Assembly (NCBI RefSeq): GCF_031921685.1 | Contig: NZ_JAPDHU010000002.1 | Coordinates: 868,001 to 932,000 of the forward strand | Length of the DNA stretch: 64,000 nt | Origin: Terripilifer sp031921685 | GTDB taxonomy: Bacteria; Pseudomonadota; Alphaproteobacteria; Rhizobiales; Beijerinckiaceae | Direction: 5' to 3' | Shown: one piece after another, positions 24,894-32,700 of the stretch | Position numbering within the stretch: the stretch's first letter is position 1 | How the letters are laid out: each line of letters starts with the position of its first letter | Notes under the pieces: model-generated | What the model saw: the letters and a program-made list of their open reading frames with translations, nothing else | What the model was told of the DNA's origin: nothing | Databases searched by the model: none | Position numbers and translations under genes: made by a program

Positions 24894-24937
24894 TGTTGAC
24901 GGTGACAACATAAGCGGAGATGTTGGCAGTGTCAACA
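24894..24937. promoter_or_regulatory. Tandem TetR operators, TGTTGRC...GWCAACA
   Basis: Two 17-bp near-palindromes match each other: TGTTGACGGTGACAACA (24894-24910) and TGTTGGCAGTGTCAACA (24921-24937), centres 27 bp apart. The second overlaps the TetR start codon at 24920. They serve the divergent DoxX and TetR genes and fit autorepression. Confidence 0.7.
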
Positions 24938-25519
24938 CCTGACCCGGCAAAGGGGCAAGCCTTCCATCACGGCGATTTGCGCCGCGCCCTGATCGAAGCG
25001 ACGACCGATCTGATCGAGCGCGACGGGCCCGCCGCCGTCAGCCTGCGCGAGGCCGCGCGCATCGCCGGCGTCTCCCATAACGCGCCATATCGGCATTTTC
25101 CGACGCGCGATGCGCTGCTCGCCGCCGTCGCCGCCCATGGGTTCGACGAGCTGAAGGCGGCGTTCGACGTGCCGGCCGTGGCGGCCGTCGATGATCGCCT
25201 GCTGGCGCTGGGCGAGGCCTATCTGCATTTCGCGCAGACCAAGCCCGGCCTGTTCAAGCTGATGTTCGGCAGCGGGCTCGACCGCAAGGGCCACCCCGAT
25301 CTCGACCGCGCCGCGCAGGCGGCATACGCCGTTCTTCTGAACGCCAGCGGTCCGCAGGGGCAGGCGTCGCGGGAAGGGGCGCTCGGCGCCTGGGCTTTAG
25401 TCCACGGCCTGGCGCATCTCATCGTCGACGACCAGCTCGCGCCCGATCTGCGCGAAGATGCCCGCAAGGCGGTTCTGCTGGAAAAGATATCGAAAGCTTA
25501 TGGGCACCTTCGCGGCTAG
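24920..25519 (+). CDS. TetR/AcrR family transcriptional regulator
   Basis: A 199-residue regulator. The N-terminal domain reads HHGDLRRALIEATTDLIERD (~16-35), then SLREAARIAGVSHNAPYRHF (~41-60), with the APYRHF ending typical of the subgroup with a TetR_C_13/WHG effector domain. The start ATG lies inside the second operator. It is divergent from DoxX, its likely target along with itself. Confidence 0.92.
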   Translation: MLAVSTPDPAKGQAFHHGDLRRALIEATTDLIERDGPAAVSLREAARIAGVSHNAPYRHFPTRDALLAAVAAHGFDELKAAFDVPAVAAVDDRLLALGEAYLHFAQTKPGLFKLMFGSGLDRKGHPDLDRAAQAAYAVLLNASGPQGQASREGALGAWALVHGLAHLIVDDQLAPDLREDARKAVLLEKISKAYGHLRG

Positions 25520-25641
25520 AGTTCGGCCCCGTCAGCGGAGAAGACGGCGCGTGATCCGGTAATTCACGGTCTGATCTGTTGACGTCACCGCACCCTCCGC
25601 CCTAGACAGGTGCCGCGATGTTCGCGGCGTTGAATGACCGT

Positions 25642-25664
25642 GGCGGGCGGCAGCCCGCCTGTTT
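25642..25664 (+). terminator. Hairpin downstream of the TetR gene
   Basis: GGCGGGC (25642-25648) pairs with GCCCGCC (25653-25659) around GGCA, followed by TGTTTG. The weak T-run makes it a possible terminator before the tRNA gene. Confidence 0.4.
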
Positions 25665-25693
25665 GCCCCAAAAACGAACGCGATCAGGTGCTT

Positions 25694-25783
25694 GGAAGGA
25701 TGGCCGAGTGGTTTAAGGCAGCGGTCTTGAAAACCGCCGTGGGTGCAAGCTCACCGTGAGTTCGAATCTCACTCCTTCCGCCA
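25694..25783 (+). tRNA. tRNA-Ser (anticodon UGA)
   Basis: A 90-nt tRNA with acceptor stem GGAAGGA/TCCTTCC, discriminator G and encoded CCA. The anticodon stem GCGGT/ACCGC closes loop CTTGAAA, giving anticodon TGA, which reads UCA and UCG-type serine codons. The long variable arm and TTCGAATC T-loop are as expected for tRNA-Ser. No integrase or repeated 3' end was seen next to it. Confidence 0.96.
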
Positions 25784-25892
25784 TTAACCCGCGCAGCATC
25801 TTGCTCTCGTCCGTGCCTTATGACGCAGATCATCGACAACTGTCGATCCAGTGCGACGGCCGCGCCGAAGCTCAACAGCGCGGCCGCCACCT

Positions 25893-26633
25893 TCAAGCGT
25901 TGGCGCCGTTGTCGACCAGGATTGCGGTGCCTGTGACCGAGCCGGCCTCAGGCGCTGCGAGATAGGCGACGGCGGCGGCGATGTCGTCGGGCCTGCCGAA
26001 GCGTTTAGAGGCGGTGCGCGCGACCTGATCCGGGGCATGGGCACCGGCTGCCGGATTCATGTCCGTATCGGTCGATCCGGGATGGACCGTGTTCACAGTG
26101 ATCCCGCGTGGTGCGAGGTCGCGCGCCAGAGCCTGGCCCATCATCGTTAGGCCAGCCTTGCTGGCTGAATAGGCGGCCAGCCCTTCCTGTGGCGCTTGGA
26201 GCGCGAGATTGCTGCCGATCCCGATGATCCGGCCGCCGTCGCCCATGTGCGGCAGCACCGCGCGCACCGCGATATAGGCCGCACGCAAATTCACCGCGAT
26301 GGTCGCGTCAAAATCCTCCAATGTCAGCGCGTTGACGGGCGCTGCGATGAAGATGCCGGCGTTGTTGACGAGAATGTCGATCCCGCCGAGCATACGAGCC
26401 GCCTGTTCGACGGCAGCCTCGATCGCCTTTGCATCGCGATTGTCGGCGGCGATCGCCAAGGCTTTGCGGCCTTGCCGTTCGATTTCGCCCACGACCTCGC
26501 CGGCGGCGTCCGCCGATGCGGCGTAAGTAATGGCAACGTCCGCACCCTCGGCCGCCAGCCGGCGCGCGATCGCCGCGCCAATGCCCCGACTTCCGCCCGT
26601 CACCAGCGCGCGCTTACCCGTCAACCGTGTCAT
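25893..26633 (-). CDS. SDR family oxidoreductase
   Basis: A 246-residue classical SDR from ATG 26633, chosen because GGAG lies 8 bp upstream. Motifs: VTGGSRGIG (~10-18), NNAG (~88-91), IIGIGSNLALQ with the catalytic Ser, YSASK (~152-156) and a C-terminal VTGTAILVDNGANA. It is divergent from a TetR gene across a strongly palindromic 97-bp gap. TetR-SDR pairs are common; the reaction is NAD(P)-dependent oxidoreduction of an unknown substrate. Confidence 0.9.
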   Translation of the reverse strand: MTRLTGKRALVTGGSRGIGAAIARRLAAEGADVAITYAASADAAGEVVGEIERQGRKALAIAADNRDAKAIEAAVEQAARMLGGIDILVNNAGIFIAAPVNALTLEDFDATIAVNLRAAYIAVRAVLPHMGDGGRIIGIGSNLALQAPQEGLAAYSASKAGLTMMGQALARDLAPRGITVNTVHPGSTDTDMNPAAGAHAPDQVARTASKRFGRPDDIAAAVAYLAAPEAGSVTGTAILVDNGANA

Positions 26634-26640
26634 CACAATC

Positions 26641-26672
26641 TCCATATTTGTAGTGATTGATACAAATATGGA
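26641..26672. promoter_or_regulatory. Perfect 12-bp inverted repeat in the SDR/TetR control region
   Basis: TCCATATTTGTA (26641-26652) and TACAAATATGGA (26661-26672) are exact reverse complements with an 8-nt spacer. The repeat lies 8 bp before the SDR start, and its outer base pairs include the SDR ribosome site GGAG. A repressor bound here would block the SDR promoter. Confidence 0.65.
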
Positions 26673-26702
26673 GCGCTTGGCAAATCGGGTCAATAAAATA
26701 TA

Positions 26703-26714
26703 TAGTGTTCACTA
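26703..26714. promoter_or_regulatory. TAGTG-TT-CACTA palindrome before TetR
   Basis: A 12-bp inverted repeat with 5-bp arms 17 bp upstream of the TetR ATG at 26731. TAGTG also occurs in the spacer region of the larger repeat at 26651-26655, so both may be bound by the same TetR. Confidence 0.5.
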
Positions 26715-26730
26715 CAGAAAAGAGGTCCTC

Positions 26731-27333
26731 ATGACTGAACGCGGCCGGCCGCGCGGTTTCGACCGCACGCATGCGCTTGAACAGGCGATGCGTCTGTTCT
26801 GGAGCAAGGGCTATGGCGGCGCTTCGCTGGCTGAGCTGACCCAGGTCATGGGAATCAACGCACCCAGCCTCTATGCGGCCTTCGGCAGCAAGGACGCGCT
26901 GTTCCGCGAGGCGGTGGCGCATTACTCCGAGCATCATGGCGTCGATATCTGGCGTGCGCTTGAGGAGACCCCGAGCGCACGCGAGGCAATCGAACGCTTC
27001 TTGCTGGCAACGGCCAGAGCCTATTCGATCCCGGGTGATCCGCCTGGCTGCCTGATCGTATTGGGCGCCCAATACCATCTCGGCGACGGCAATGCCGCGC
27101 ATTGTGAACTGCGCACCCGCCGCCGCGAGAATCTGCGCCAGATCACCGATCGGCTGGCGCGTGCGGTGGCCGAAGGCGAATTGCCCACGCATTTCGCGGT
27201 GGAAGATGCGGCCGCCTTCTATCTCAGCGTTCAGACCGGGATGTCCGTGCTGGCACGCGACGGCGCCAATCGCGACACACTGGAAGCTGTGGCGCGCGCA
27301 GCGATGCTCGGCTGGGACCGCTGGTCCGCCTGA
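26731..27333 (+). CDS. TetR/AcrR family transcriptional regulator
   Basis: A 200-residue regulator from ATG 26731, preceded by AGAGG; the upstream open frame is not homologous. It opens ERGRPRGFDRTHALEQAMRLF (~3-23) and has LAELTQVMGINAPSLYAAFGSKD (~33-55), a subgroup often linked to SDR or reductase genes. It sits divergent from the SDR and is its probable repressor. Confidence 0.92.
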   Translation: MTERGRPRGFDRTHALEQAMRLFWSKGYGGASLAELTQVMGINAPSLYAAFGSKDALFREAVAHYSEHHGVDIWRALEETPSAREAIERFLLATARAYSIPGDPPGCLIVLGAQYHLGDGNAAHCELRTRRRENLRQITDRLARAVAEGELPTHFAVEDAAAFYLSVQTGMSVLARDGANRDTLEAVARAAMLGWDRWSA

Positions 27334-27458
27334 CAGGCGAGTTCGATTTGACTGAGGGGTTCGGAAACTTCACGCTATAAGTCAATCGCTGGACGATGCA
27401 AAGATTGGTGCTGAAAAGATTTGGCGCTAATGGATGAGATCCGACATGGGGGGCGTTC

Positions 27459-27806
27459 ATGCGATTGATTGGCGCGTTAGCGATCTTGGCGTTTTCGGCA
27501 GTGCCCACTTTGGCCAAGGGATTAACGTGTCGAACAGATAACGTCGGGATAACGCGATGTAGCAACGGCACGACCTATCACACCAACAATGTCGGCATCA
27601 CGCGCGACAATCGTGGTAACTCGTGGCGAACCGATATCGTAGGCATAACCCGAGGCAGCAATGGCACCAGCTATCGCACCAACAACGTCGGCATCACCCG
27701 TGACAACCGCGGTAATAGCTGGAGAACGGATAGCTTCGGCGTAACGCGGGGAAGCAATGGCATAGAGTGCCGAACAGATAGCTTCAGGACAACGCGTTGC
27801 AAGTGA
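27459..27806 (+). CDS. Secreted 16-residue-repeat protein, uncharacterised
   Basis: A 115-residue protein: signal peptide (MRLIGALAILAFSAVPTLA, residues 1-19), then from Cys24 to the end 5.75 tandem 16-residue units with consensus xRT(D/N)NVGITR-x-(S/N)-x-G-x-x. Position 1 is C, Y, W, Y, W, C in successive units. The only cysteines are C24, C34, C104 and C114: positions 1 and 11 of the first and last units. This suggests disulfide-capped ends on a small beta-rich repeat fold in the periplasm or outside the cell. Units alternate in two types, giving a 32-residue super-repeat. I know of no assigned function; related short GNTTY-type repeat proteins occur in rhizobia. Confidence 0.8.
   Translation: MRLIGALAILAFSAVPTLAKGLTCRTDNVGITRCSNGTTYHTNNVGITRDNRGNSWRTDIVGITRGSNGTSYRTNNVGITRDNRGNSWRTDSFGVTRGSNGIECRTDSFRTTRCK
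27528..27803 (+). repeat. Coding tandem repeat, 48-bp unit (96-bp super-unit)
   Basis: The 16-residue units appear as 48-bp repeats. Alternate units are most similar, so DNA similarity peaks at 96 bp, for example around 27584 and 27680. Copies differ mainly at synonymous sites: serine codons TCG versus AGC, asparagine AAT versus AAC, arginine CGA versus AGA. The repeat is old and its protein sequence has been conserved. Confidence 0.85.
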
Positions 27807-27904
27807 CTCATCGTACCGCCAGCATGGTCTTCGTTGGTATGGGCAGTGTGCCTGCACCGGAACAGCGAGGGACGCTAGGCTGTGACCACAAGCGAGGAGG
27901 CGCA

Positions 27905-28255
27905 ATGACGAAGCATCGCATCTATTCCATGAGCGTCGCCAGCGTTTATCCGCACTACATTGCCAAGGCGGAGAAGAAGGGACGCACCAAAGCCGAGGTG
28001 GACGAAATCATCCGCTGGCTGACTGGCTACAGTCAAAAAGCGCTGGACGCCGAACTGGGAAAGAAGACCGGCTTCGAGGACTTCTTCACCAACGCCCCTC
28101 GGTTGAATCCGTCGCGGTCCCAGATCAAAGGCGTGATCTGCGGTATCCGGGTCGAAGCCATCGAGGAGCCGATCATGCGCGAAATTCGCTACCTGGATAA
28201 GCTGATCGATGAATTGGCCAAGGGGAAGACGATGGAAAAAATCTTGCGCAATTGA
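27905..28255 (+). CDS. DUF2200 family protein
   Basis: A 116-residue protein from ATG 27905 after GGAGGCGCA. It matches DUF2200 over its length: HRIYSMSVASVYPHYIAKAE (~4-23), EVDEIIRWLTGYSQ (~31-44), FFTNAPRLNPSRSQIKGVICG (~59-79), and the C-terminal IRYLDKLIDELAKGK (~93-107). These small cytoplasmic proteins have no known activity. It converges with the AraC gene at 28272. Confidence 0.88.
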   Translation: MTKHRIYSMSVASVYPHYIAKAEKKGRTKAEVDEIIRWLTGYSQKALDAELGKKTGFEDFFTNAPRLNPSRSQIKGVICGIRVEAIEEPIMREIRYLDKLIDELAKGKTMEKILRN

Positions 28256-28271
28256 CGTACGCCGCCATCCA

Positions 28272-29060
28272 TCACAACGGCCGCTTGGCGAAATACCGCG
28301 CCGGTGTCTGGCCCAGCGCCTTCTTAAACATCAAGATGAAGGCGGTGACGGATTCATAGCCTAATGTGTCCGACACCTGCTGCACCGCCGCGCCGCCGGC
28401 GAGTTCGCGCAGCGCCACGATAAGCTGCAATTGCTGTCGCCAGCGCCCGAAGGTCAGACCGGTTTCCTGAATCATGAGCCGCGTCAGCGACCGTTCGCTG
28501 AGCGCCACGCGCGCGGCCCAGTCGGCCAACGTGCAGCGATCGGCCGGGTTCGTGGTGAGCGCCTTGGCGATCTGGCGGATTTTCGGATGATCCGACACCG
28601 GCAGATTGAACTGTTCTTCCGGCATCAAAGCCAGCTCGTCGAGCAGCACGCGCACCAGCCTGAACGTGTGACTGTCCGGCCTATAGTCGATGGATGAATC
28701 GGCCAGGCGCCCGATCATTTCGCGGATCATCGGCGAGATCGACAGCGTGCAGCAATGATCGGGCAGGGCGGCGGCGTCCGGTTCGACGAAGAGGGCGGAA
28801 AGCCTGGCATTGCTGGTGGCGCGATTGCTATGGGTGATGCCGCCCGGCACCCAGACACCGCAGTGTGGCGGAACGATCCAGATGCCGCCCGCCGCCATGC
28901 AGGTGACGGCGCCGCGCAGCGCCAAGATCAACTGGCCTTTGCGATGTTTGTGGCTCGGCACCTCCACTTCGTAATTCGCCCAATCCAGATGCATGGCAAC
29001 GGCCGGACGGTCGGAAGTGTCGGGATCGAAATCATCTGTGGCGACGCGATAGGGCTTCAT
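28272..29060 (-). CDS. AraC family regulator (NimR-like)
   Basis: A 262-residue regulator from ATG 29060; a TTG at 29120 would add 20 residues. The N-terminal cupin reads VPSHKHRKGQLILALRGAVT (~34-53) and GIWIVPPHCGVWVPGG (~58-73). Two C-terminal HTHs follow (VALSERSLTRLMIQETGLTF, ~187-206; VSDTLGYESVTAFILMFKKA). It is close kin of the regulator at 15946 and of E. coli NimR, which controls the neighbouring MFS exporter NimT. Here too a NimT/CynX-type carrier lies divergently upstream, so regulation of that gene is a strong inference. Confidence 0.87.
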   Translation of the reverse strand: MKPYRVATDDFDPDTSDRPAVAMHLDWANYEVEVPSHKHRKGQLILALRGAVTCMAAGGIWIVPPHCGVWVPGGITHSNRATSNARLSALFVEPDAAALPDHCCTLSISPMIREMIGRLADSSIDYRPDSHTFRLVRVLLDELALMPEEQFNLPVSDHPKIRQIAKALTTNPADRCTLADWAARVALSERSLTRLMIQETGLTFGRWRQQLQLIVALRELAGGAAVQQVSDTLGYESVTAFILMFKKALGQTPARYFAKRPL

Positions 29061-29174
29061 GGGCAAGCCTGAGGATCCGGATTTGGCCAAATTTAGAGAT
29101 ATATTGTCAAAATATCGCAATTCAGGAAAGGGGCCAGCGGGCTATGGAGGGCCATCTTCGCTTACCCCGGTGCC

Positions 29175-30407
29175 ATGATGCAGACCAAACAGCCCCTCGG
29201 CCTTTCTCATCCCCTCCTGCTCCTCGCGGGCATCCTGCTGATCGCGGCCAATCTGCGCGCACCGATCACCGGCGTCGCGCCGTTGCTCGGCACGATCCGC
29301 GACGTCTTCGCGCTCAATACGTTTCATGTCGGCATCCTGACGACACTGCCGCTACTGGCTTTCGCCTTCGCCTCACCCGTCGGCGTTCTGCTGGCCCGCG
29401 CCTGCGGCCTGGAGCGCAGCCTGTTCATCGCGCTGGTCGTGGTCGCGATCGGCATCGTGACGCGTTCGCTAGGGCCGACCTGGGCGCTGTTCGCGGGCTC
29501 GGCGCTCATCGGCATTGGCATCGCCATCGGCAATGTCCTGCTGCCGGCCTTGCTCAAGCGCGACTTTCCCGATCGCATCGCGACTCTGACGGGCACCTAT
29601 GCGGTGGTGGCCGGCGTTGCCGCCGGGTTGGCCTCCGCCGTGGTCGTGCCGCTTGCGACGCTTCCCGCGTTGGGGTGGAGCGGGGCGCTTGGCTCGTTCA
29701 TCGTTCTGCCGCTTCTCGCTTTGGTCGTCTGGGCGCCGCAACTGATCGACCGCAGCGTGCCGACCGCCGATACGCCGACACCAGAGCGCAGCGGCCGCAT
29801 CTGGCATTCGCCGCTGGCCTGGCAGGTCACATTCTTCTTCGGCGCCAATTCGTTCGTCTATTATGTCGTGGTGACGTGGCTGCCGGCGATCCTGATCGAG
29901 GCGGGTTACTCACCACAGACGGCGGGATCGCTCCATGGCGTGTCGCAGCTCGCCACGGCTTTGCCGGGTCTGGTGCTGATGCCCTTGATCCATCGTCTGA
30001 AGGATCAACGGCGCCTTGCCTTCGGCACGTCGCTCATCATCGCCATGTCTCTGCTCGGCCTCCTGCTGGCACCACGCCTGGCCTGGATTTGGTCGGCGCT
30101 GTTTGGCTTCGGCGCCGGTGCGACCTTCATTCTGGCTTTGTCCTTCGTCAGCCTGCGGGCGGCCGATGTGCGCCAGGCAAGCGCTTTGTCCGGCATGGCC
30201 CAATGCATCGGCTATACGATCGCCGCCTTCGCGCCGCCGCTGTTCGGGCTGGTGCACGACGTCTCCGGCGGTTGGTTCGTTCCGCTGAGCCTTTGCCTGG
30301 CGCTCTGCGGCGTCATGGCCTGTCTCGGCTATTGCGCCGGTAAGTCCGCTCAGATCGGCGATGTCACGCCTCGCCGCCTTGACTCGCCGCGCGCAGTGCG
30401 TGGATGA
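29175..30407 (+). CDS. MFS transporter, CynX/NimT family
   Basis: A 410-residue, 12-helix carrier. The opening ANLRAPITGVAPLLGTIRD (~25-43) is the signature of the CynX/NimT/YeaN subgroup (cyanate, 2-nitroimidazole). Later ALIGIGIAIGNVLLPALLKRD (~115-135) and GGWFVPLSLCLALCG occur. It is divergent from a NimR-like AraC regulator, as nimT is in E. coli. Its last 44 bp overlap the convergent LysR gene. It probably exports a small toxic or charged organic compound. Confidence 0.87.
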   Translation: MMQTKQPLGLSHPLLLLAGILLIAANLRAPITGVAPLLGTIRDVFALNTFHVGILTTLPLLAFAFASPVGVLLARACGLERSLFIALVVVAIGIVTRSLGPTWALFAGSALIGIGIAIGNVLLPALLKRDFPDRIATLTGTYAVVAGVAAGLASAVVVPLATLPALGWSGALGSFIVLPLLALVVWAPQLIDRSVPTADTPTPERSGRIWHSPLAWQVTFFFGANSFVYYVVVTWLPAILIEAGYSPQTAGSLHGVSQLATALPGLVLMPLIHRLKDQRRLAFGTSLIIAMSLLGLLLAPRLAWIWSALFGFGAGATFILALSFVSLRAADVRQASALSGMAQCIGYTIAAFAPPLFGLVHDVSGGWFVPLSLCLALCGVMACLGYCAGKSAQIGDVTPRRLDSPRAVRG

Positions 30408-31263
30408 AATTTTGCAGCACGATCTGGCTGCTGTCGCGACGGGTGCCGAGCGCCAGACGGGCGATCGGCGCCTCACCGGCGATCGGGCGATAGGTGACGC
30501 CTTCGACGCGCAATCGCGTGATCGAGGCCGGCACAATCGAAACGCCGAGTTCGGCGGCCACCAGGCTGAGGGCTGACGGGATTTGCGGCGCCACCTGGCC
30601 GACGATCGGATCAAAGCCGTTCGACCGACAGGCGACGATGACCTCATGCGAGAGGCTGAGGCCAGCGGCCGGCGGAAACAGGATGAAAGGCTCTCGCGCG
30701 AGTGCTTTCAGTGCCAGGCTACGTGACCGCGCCAACCGATGACGGGCCGGCAAGGCAATCGCCATCGGCTCGTCCGGCAGACGATGGAGCCGCACATTTT
30801 CGATGTCGTCGAGGCCCGGACGCACGAAGATCGTATCCAACTCGCCGCTCTCAAGCCCTTCCAGCAGGCCCATGGTGTTCAGCTCCTCCAGGGTCAGGAG
30901 AACATCCGGCCAGCGCTGACGAAAGCGCCGGATCGCCGCATTGACGATCGGATTGAAGGCGGCCGAGCCGGTGAATCCCACCGACAGCCTGCCGCTTTGG
31001 CCGCGATGGGCGCGCTGCGCGGCGAACCGGGCCCGCTCGGCGCCGGCGACGATGCCGCGCGCCTCGACCAGAAAGGCCTCGCCCGCCGGGGTCAGTTCCG
31101 CGCCGTGCGGGACACGATGAAAGAGCGCCGTGCCGAGTTCTTCCTCCAGATCCTTGATCTGCTGGCTCACCGGCGGCTGGCCGACGCCCAGTTTGGCCGC
31201 GGCGCGCGTGAAATTGCGCTCTTCCGCGACGGCCAGGAAATAACGGACATGCCGCAATTCCAT
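30364..31263 (-). CDS. LysR family transcriptional regulator
   Basis: A 299-residue LTTR. The N-terminal wHTH reads MELRHVRYFLAVAEERNFTR (1-20) then LGVGQPPVSQQIKDLEEELG (~25-44), and the effector domain follows with LSVGFTGSAAFNPIVNAAIR (~93-112). The subgroup resembles CatR/CbnR/YnfL-type regulators. It is divergent from an MFS carrier at 31357, a standard LTTR-transporter pair. It overlaps the end of the CynX-like gene by 44 bp. Confidence 0.93.
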   Translation of the reverse strand: MELRHVRYFLAVAEERNFTRAAAKLGVGQPPVSQQIKDLEEELGTALFHRVPHGAELTPAGEAFLVEARGIVAGAERARFAAQRAHRGQSGRLSVGFTGSAAFNPIVNAAIRRFRQRWPDVLLTLEELNTMGLLEGLESGELDTIFVRPGLDDIENVRLHRLPDEPMAIALPARHRLARSRSLALKALAREPFILFPPAAGLSLSHEVIVACRSNGFDPIVGQVAPQIPSALSLVAAELGVSIVPASITRLRVEGVTYRPIAGEAPIARLALGTRRDSSQIVLQNFIHALRAASQGGEA

Positions 31264-31297
31264 GAGGTATCTCCAAAAGCAATCACAATTGTCAGTT

Positions 31298-31307
31298 CAA
31301 TATATTG
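31298..31307. promoter_or_regulatory. LysR/MFS intergenic palindrome CAATATATTG
   Basis: A perfect 10-bp palindrome in the 93-bp gap between the divergent LysR and MFS genes, flanked by further imperfect dyad symmetry (GTCAGTT...GGACAG). It is a plausible LysR binding region. Confidence 0.35.
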
Positions 31308-31356
31308 GACAGATTACGTCGCCGAAACCAATTTCCGTGCAGGAAAAGGTGGTTCG

Positions 31357-32634
31357 ATGACTTGCGCTGACATCTCCGATATCTCCGTCCATCCCCGGCG
31401 CCGCGACCGGCAAAAGCCGGCCAACCCGCCGGCGAAGCTCGACGCACAGGGCGGAGCCCGGCGAGGGACGGCCGCTTATCGGCGGATCAGCAGCGCCCTC
31501 TTCTTGGCGGGTTTCGCCACGTTCTCGCTGCTCTACTGCACCCAATCCCTGCTGCCGATCTTCGCGCATGACTTCGGTATCAGCCCGGCAACGAGTTCGC
31601 TCGCTTTGTCCCTGTCGACCGCATCCTTGGCGATCGCCATTCTCGGCGCGGCGGCAGTGTCGGAGAGCGTCGGCCGCAAGAGCCTGATGTTCGCCGCCAT
31701 CGCCGGTGCCGCGCTGCTCAATGCGGCGGCCGCCGCCATGCCGAACTGGCCGTTGTTCCTCGTCTGCCGAACCCTGGAAGGCTTTGTCCTCGGCGGCGTG
31801 CCGGCGGTGGCGATGGCCTATCTGGCCGAGGAGGTGGATCGCGGCAACCTGGGTTTCTCGATGGGCCTTTACATCGGTGGCTCGGCGCTGGGCGGCATGG
31901 CCGGACGGGTCGGGGCAAGCACGCTCGCCGACTGGTACTCCTGGCATGTGGCGATGTTCGTCATCGGCATCGCCGGCTTGATCGCCGCCATCGCCTTTGT
32001 CTGCCTCCTGCCGGCTTCCCGCAATTTCACGCGGCAGACTAGATTTCATCCGCGCTATCACCTGCAGGCCTGGCGGGCGCATCTGGCGGATCGCGGGCTG
32101 CTGCTGTTGTTTGCCATCGGCTTCCTGGCCATGGGCGCTTTCGTCGCCATCTACAACTATGCCGGCTTCCACCTGATGGCACCGCCTTATGCGCTCAGCT
32201 CCTCGACCATTGGCCTCATCTTCGTGGCTTATCTCTTCGGCATTGCCGCTTCCTCGACGGCGGGCGTCTTGGCCGATCGTCTCGGCCATCGCCGCGTGCT
32301 GCCCATCGGCTTCGCCATCGCACTGACCGGGATCGCACTGACGGTTACCAGCAGCCTCTGGACCATCATCGCCGGCATCGTGTTGCTGACGATTGGTTTC
32401 TTTTTCGCCCATTCGGTGGCCAGTTCCTGGATCGGCCGATTGGCGGCAACGGCCAAGGGCCATGCCTCCTCGCTCTATCTGCTCGCCTACTACCTCGGCT
32501 CCAGCATCGGCGGCACGATCGGAGGCACCTTCCTGTCGGCGGGAGGATGGCCGGCGCTGGCAGGCTTCGCCGGCATTTGCCTGCTGCTCGGCACCGCCGC
32601 CAGCCTGCGCCTTGCCACGACCGTCAAAGCTTGA
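31357..32634 (+). CDS. MFS transporter (YnfM/arabinose-efflux-like)
   Basis: About 425 residues from ATG 31357; the open frame runs much further upstream but overlaps the LysR gene without homology. Twelve helices are visible after a basic N-terminal tail of about 45 residues. SLLYCTQSLLPIFAHDFGIS (~58-77), SLSTASLAIAILGAAAVSESVGRKS (~86-110, loop 2-3 motif) and ADRLGHRRVLP are typical of the YnfM group. It is divergent from a YnfL-like LysR and is its likely target. Substrate unknown. Confidence 0.87.
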   Translation: MTCADISDISVHPRRRDRQKPANPPAKLDAQGGARRGTAAYRRISSALFLAGFATFSLLYCTQSLLPIFAHDFGISPATSSLALSLSTASLAIAILGAAAVSESVGRKSLMFAAIAGAALLNAAAAAMPNWPLFLVCRTLEGFVLGGVPAVAMAYLAEEVDRGNLGFSMGLYIGGSALGGMAGRVGASTLADWYSWHVAMFVIGIAGLIAAIAFVCLLPASRNFTRQTRFHPRYHLQAWRAHLADRGLLLLFAIGFLAMGAFVAIYNYAGFHLMAPPYALSSSTIGLIFVAYLFGIAASSTAGVLADRLGHRRVLPIGFAIALTGIALTVTSSLWTIIAGIVLLTIGFFFAHSVASSWIGRLAATAKGHASSLYLLAYYLGSSIGGTIGGTFLSAGGWPALAGFAGICLLLGTAASLRLATTVKA

Positions 32635-32700
32635 AGGACGGGGCCTGTATCCTGCGCCTTCGGCGTGCGATGCGCGCGATGACTTTGGAGCGTGAATTCT

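Noticed and set aside
25694..25783. tRNA-Ser as the insertion point of a genomic island
   Set aside because: No integrase follows and I saw no duplicated tRNA 3' end in the following sequence.
27528..27803. Regular 48-bp repeats as a possible CRISPR array
   Set aside because: There are no unique spacers. The repeats are in frame, encode a secreted protein and vary at silent sites. No cas gene is present.
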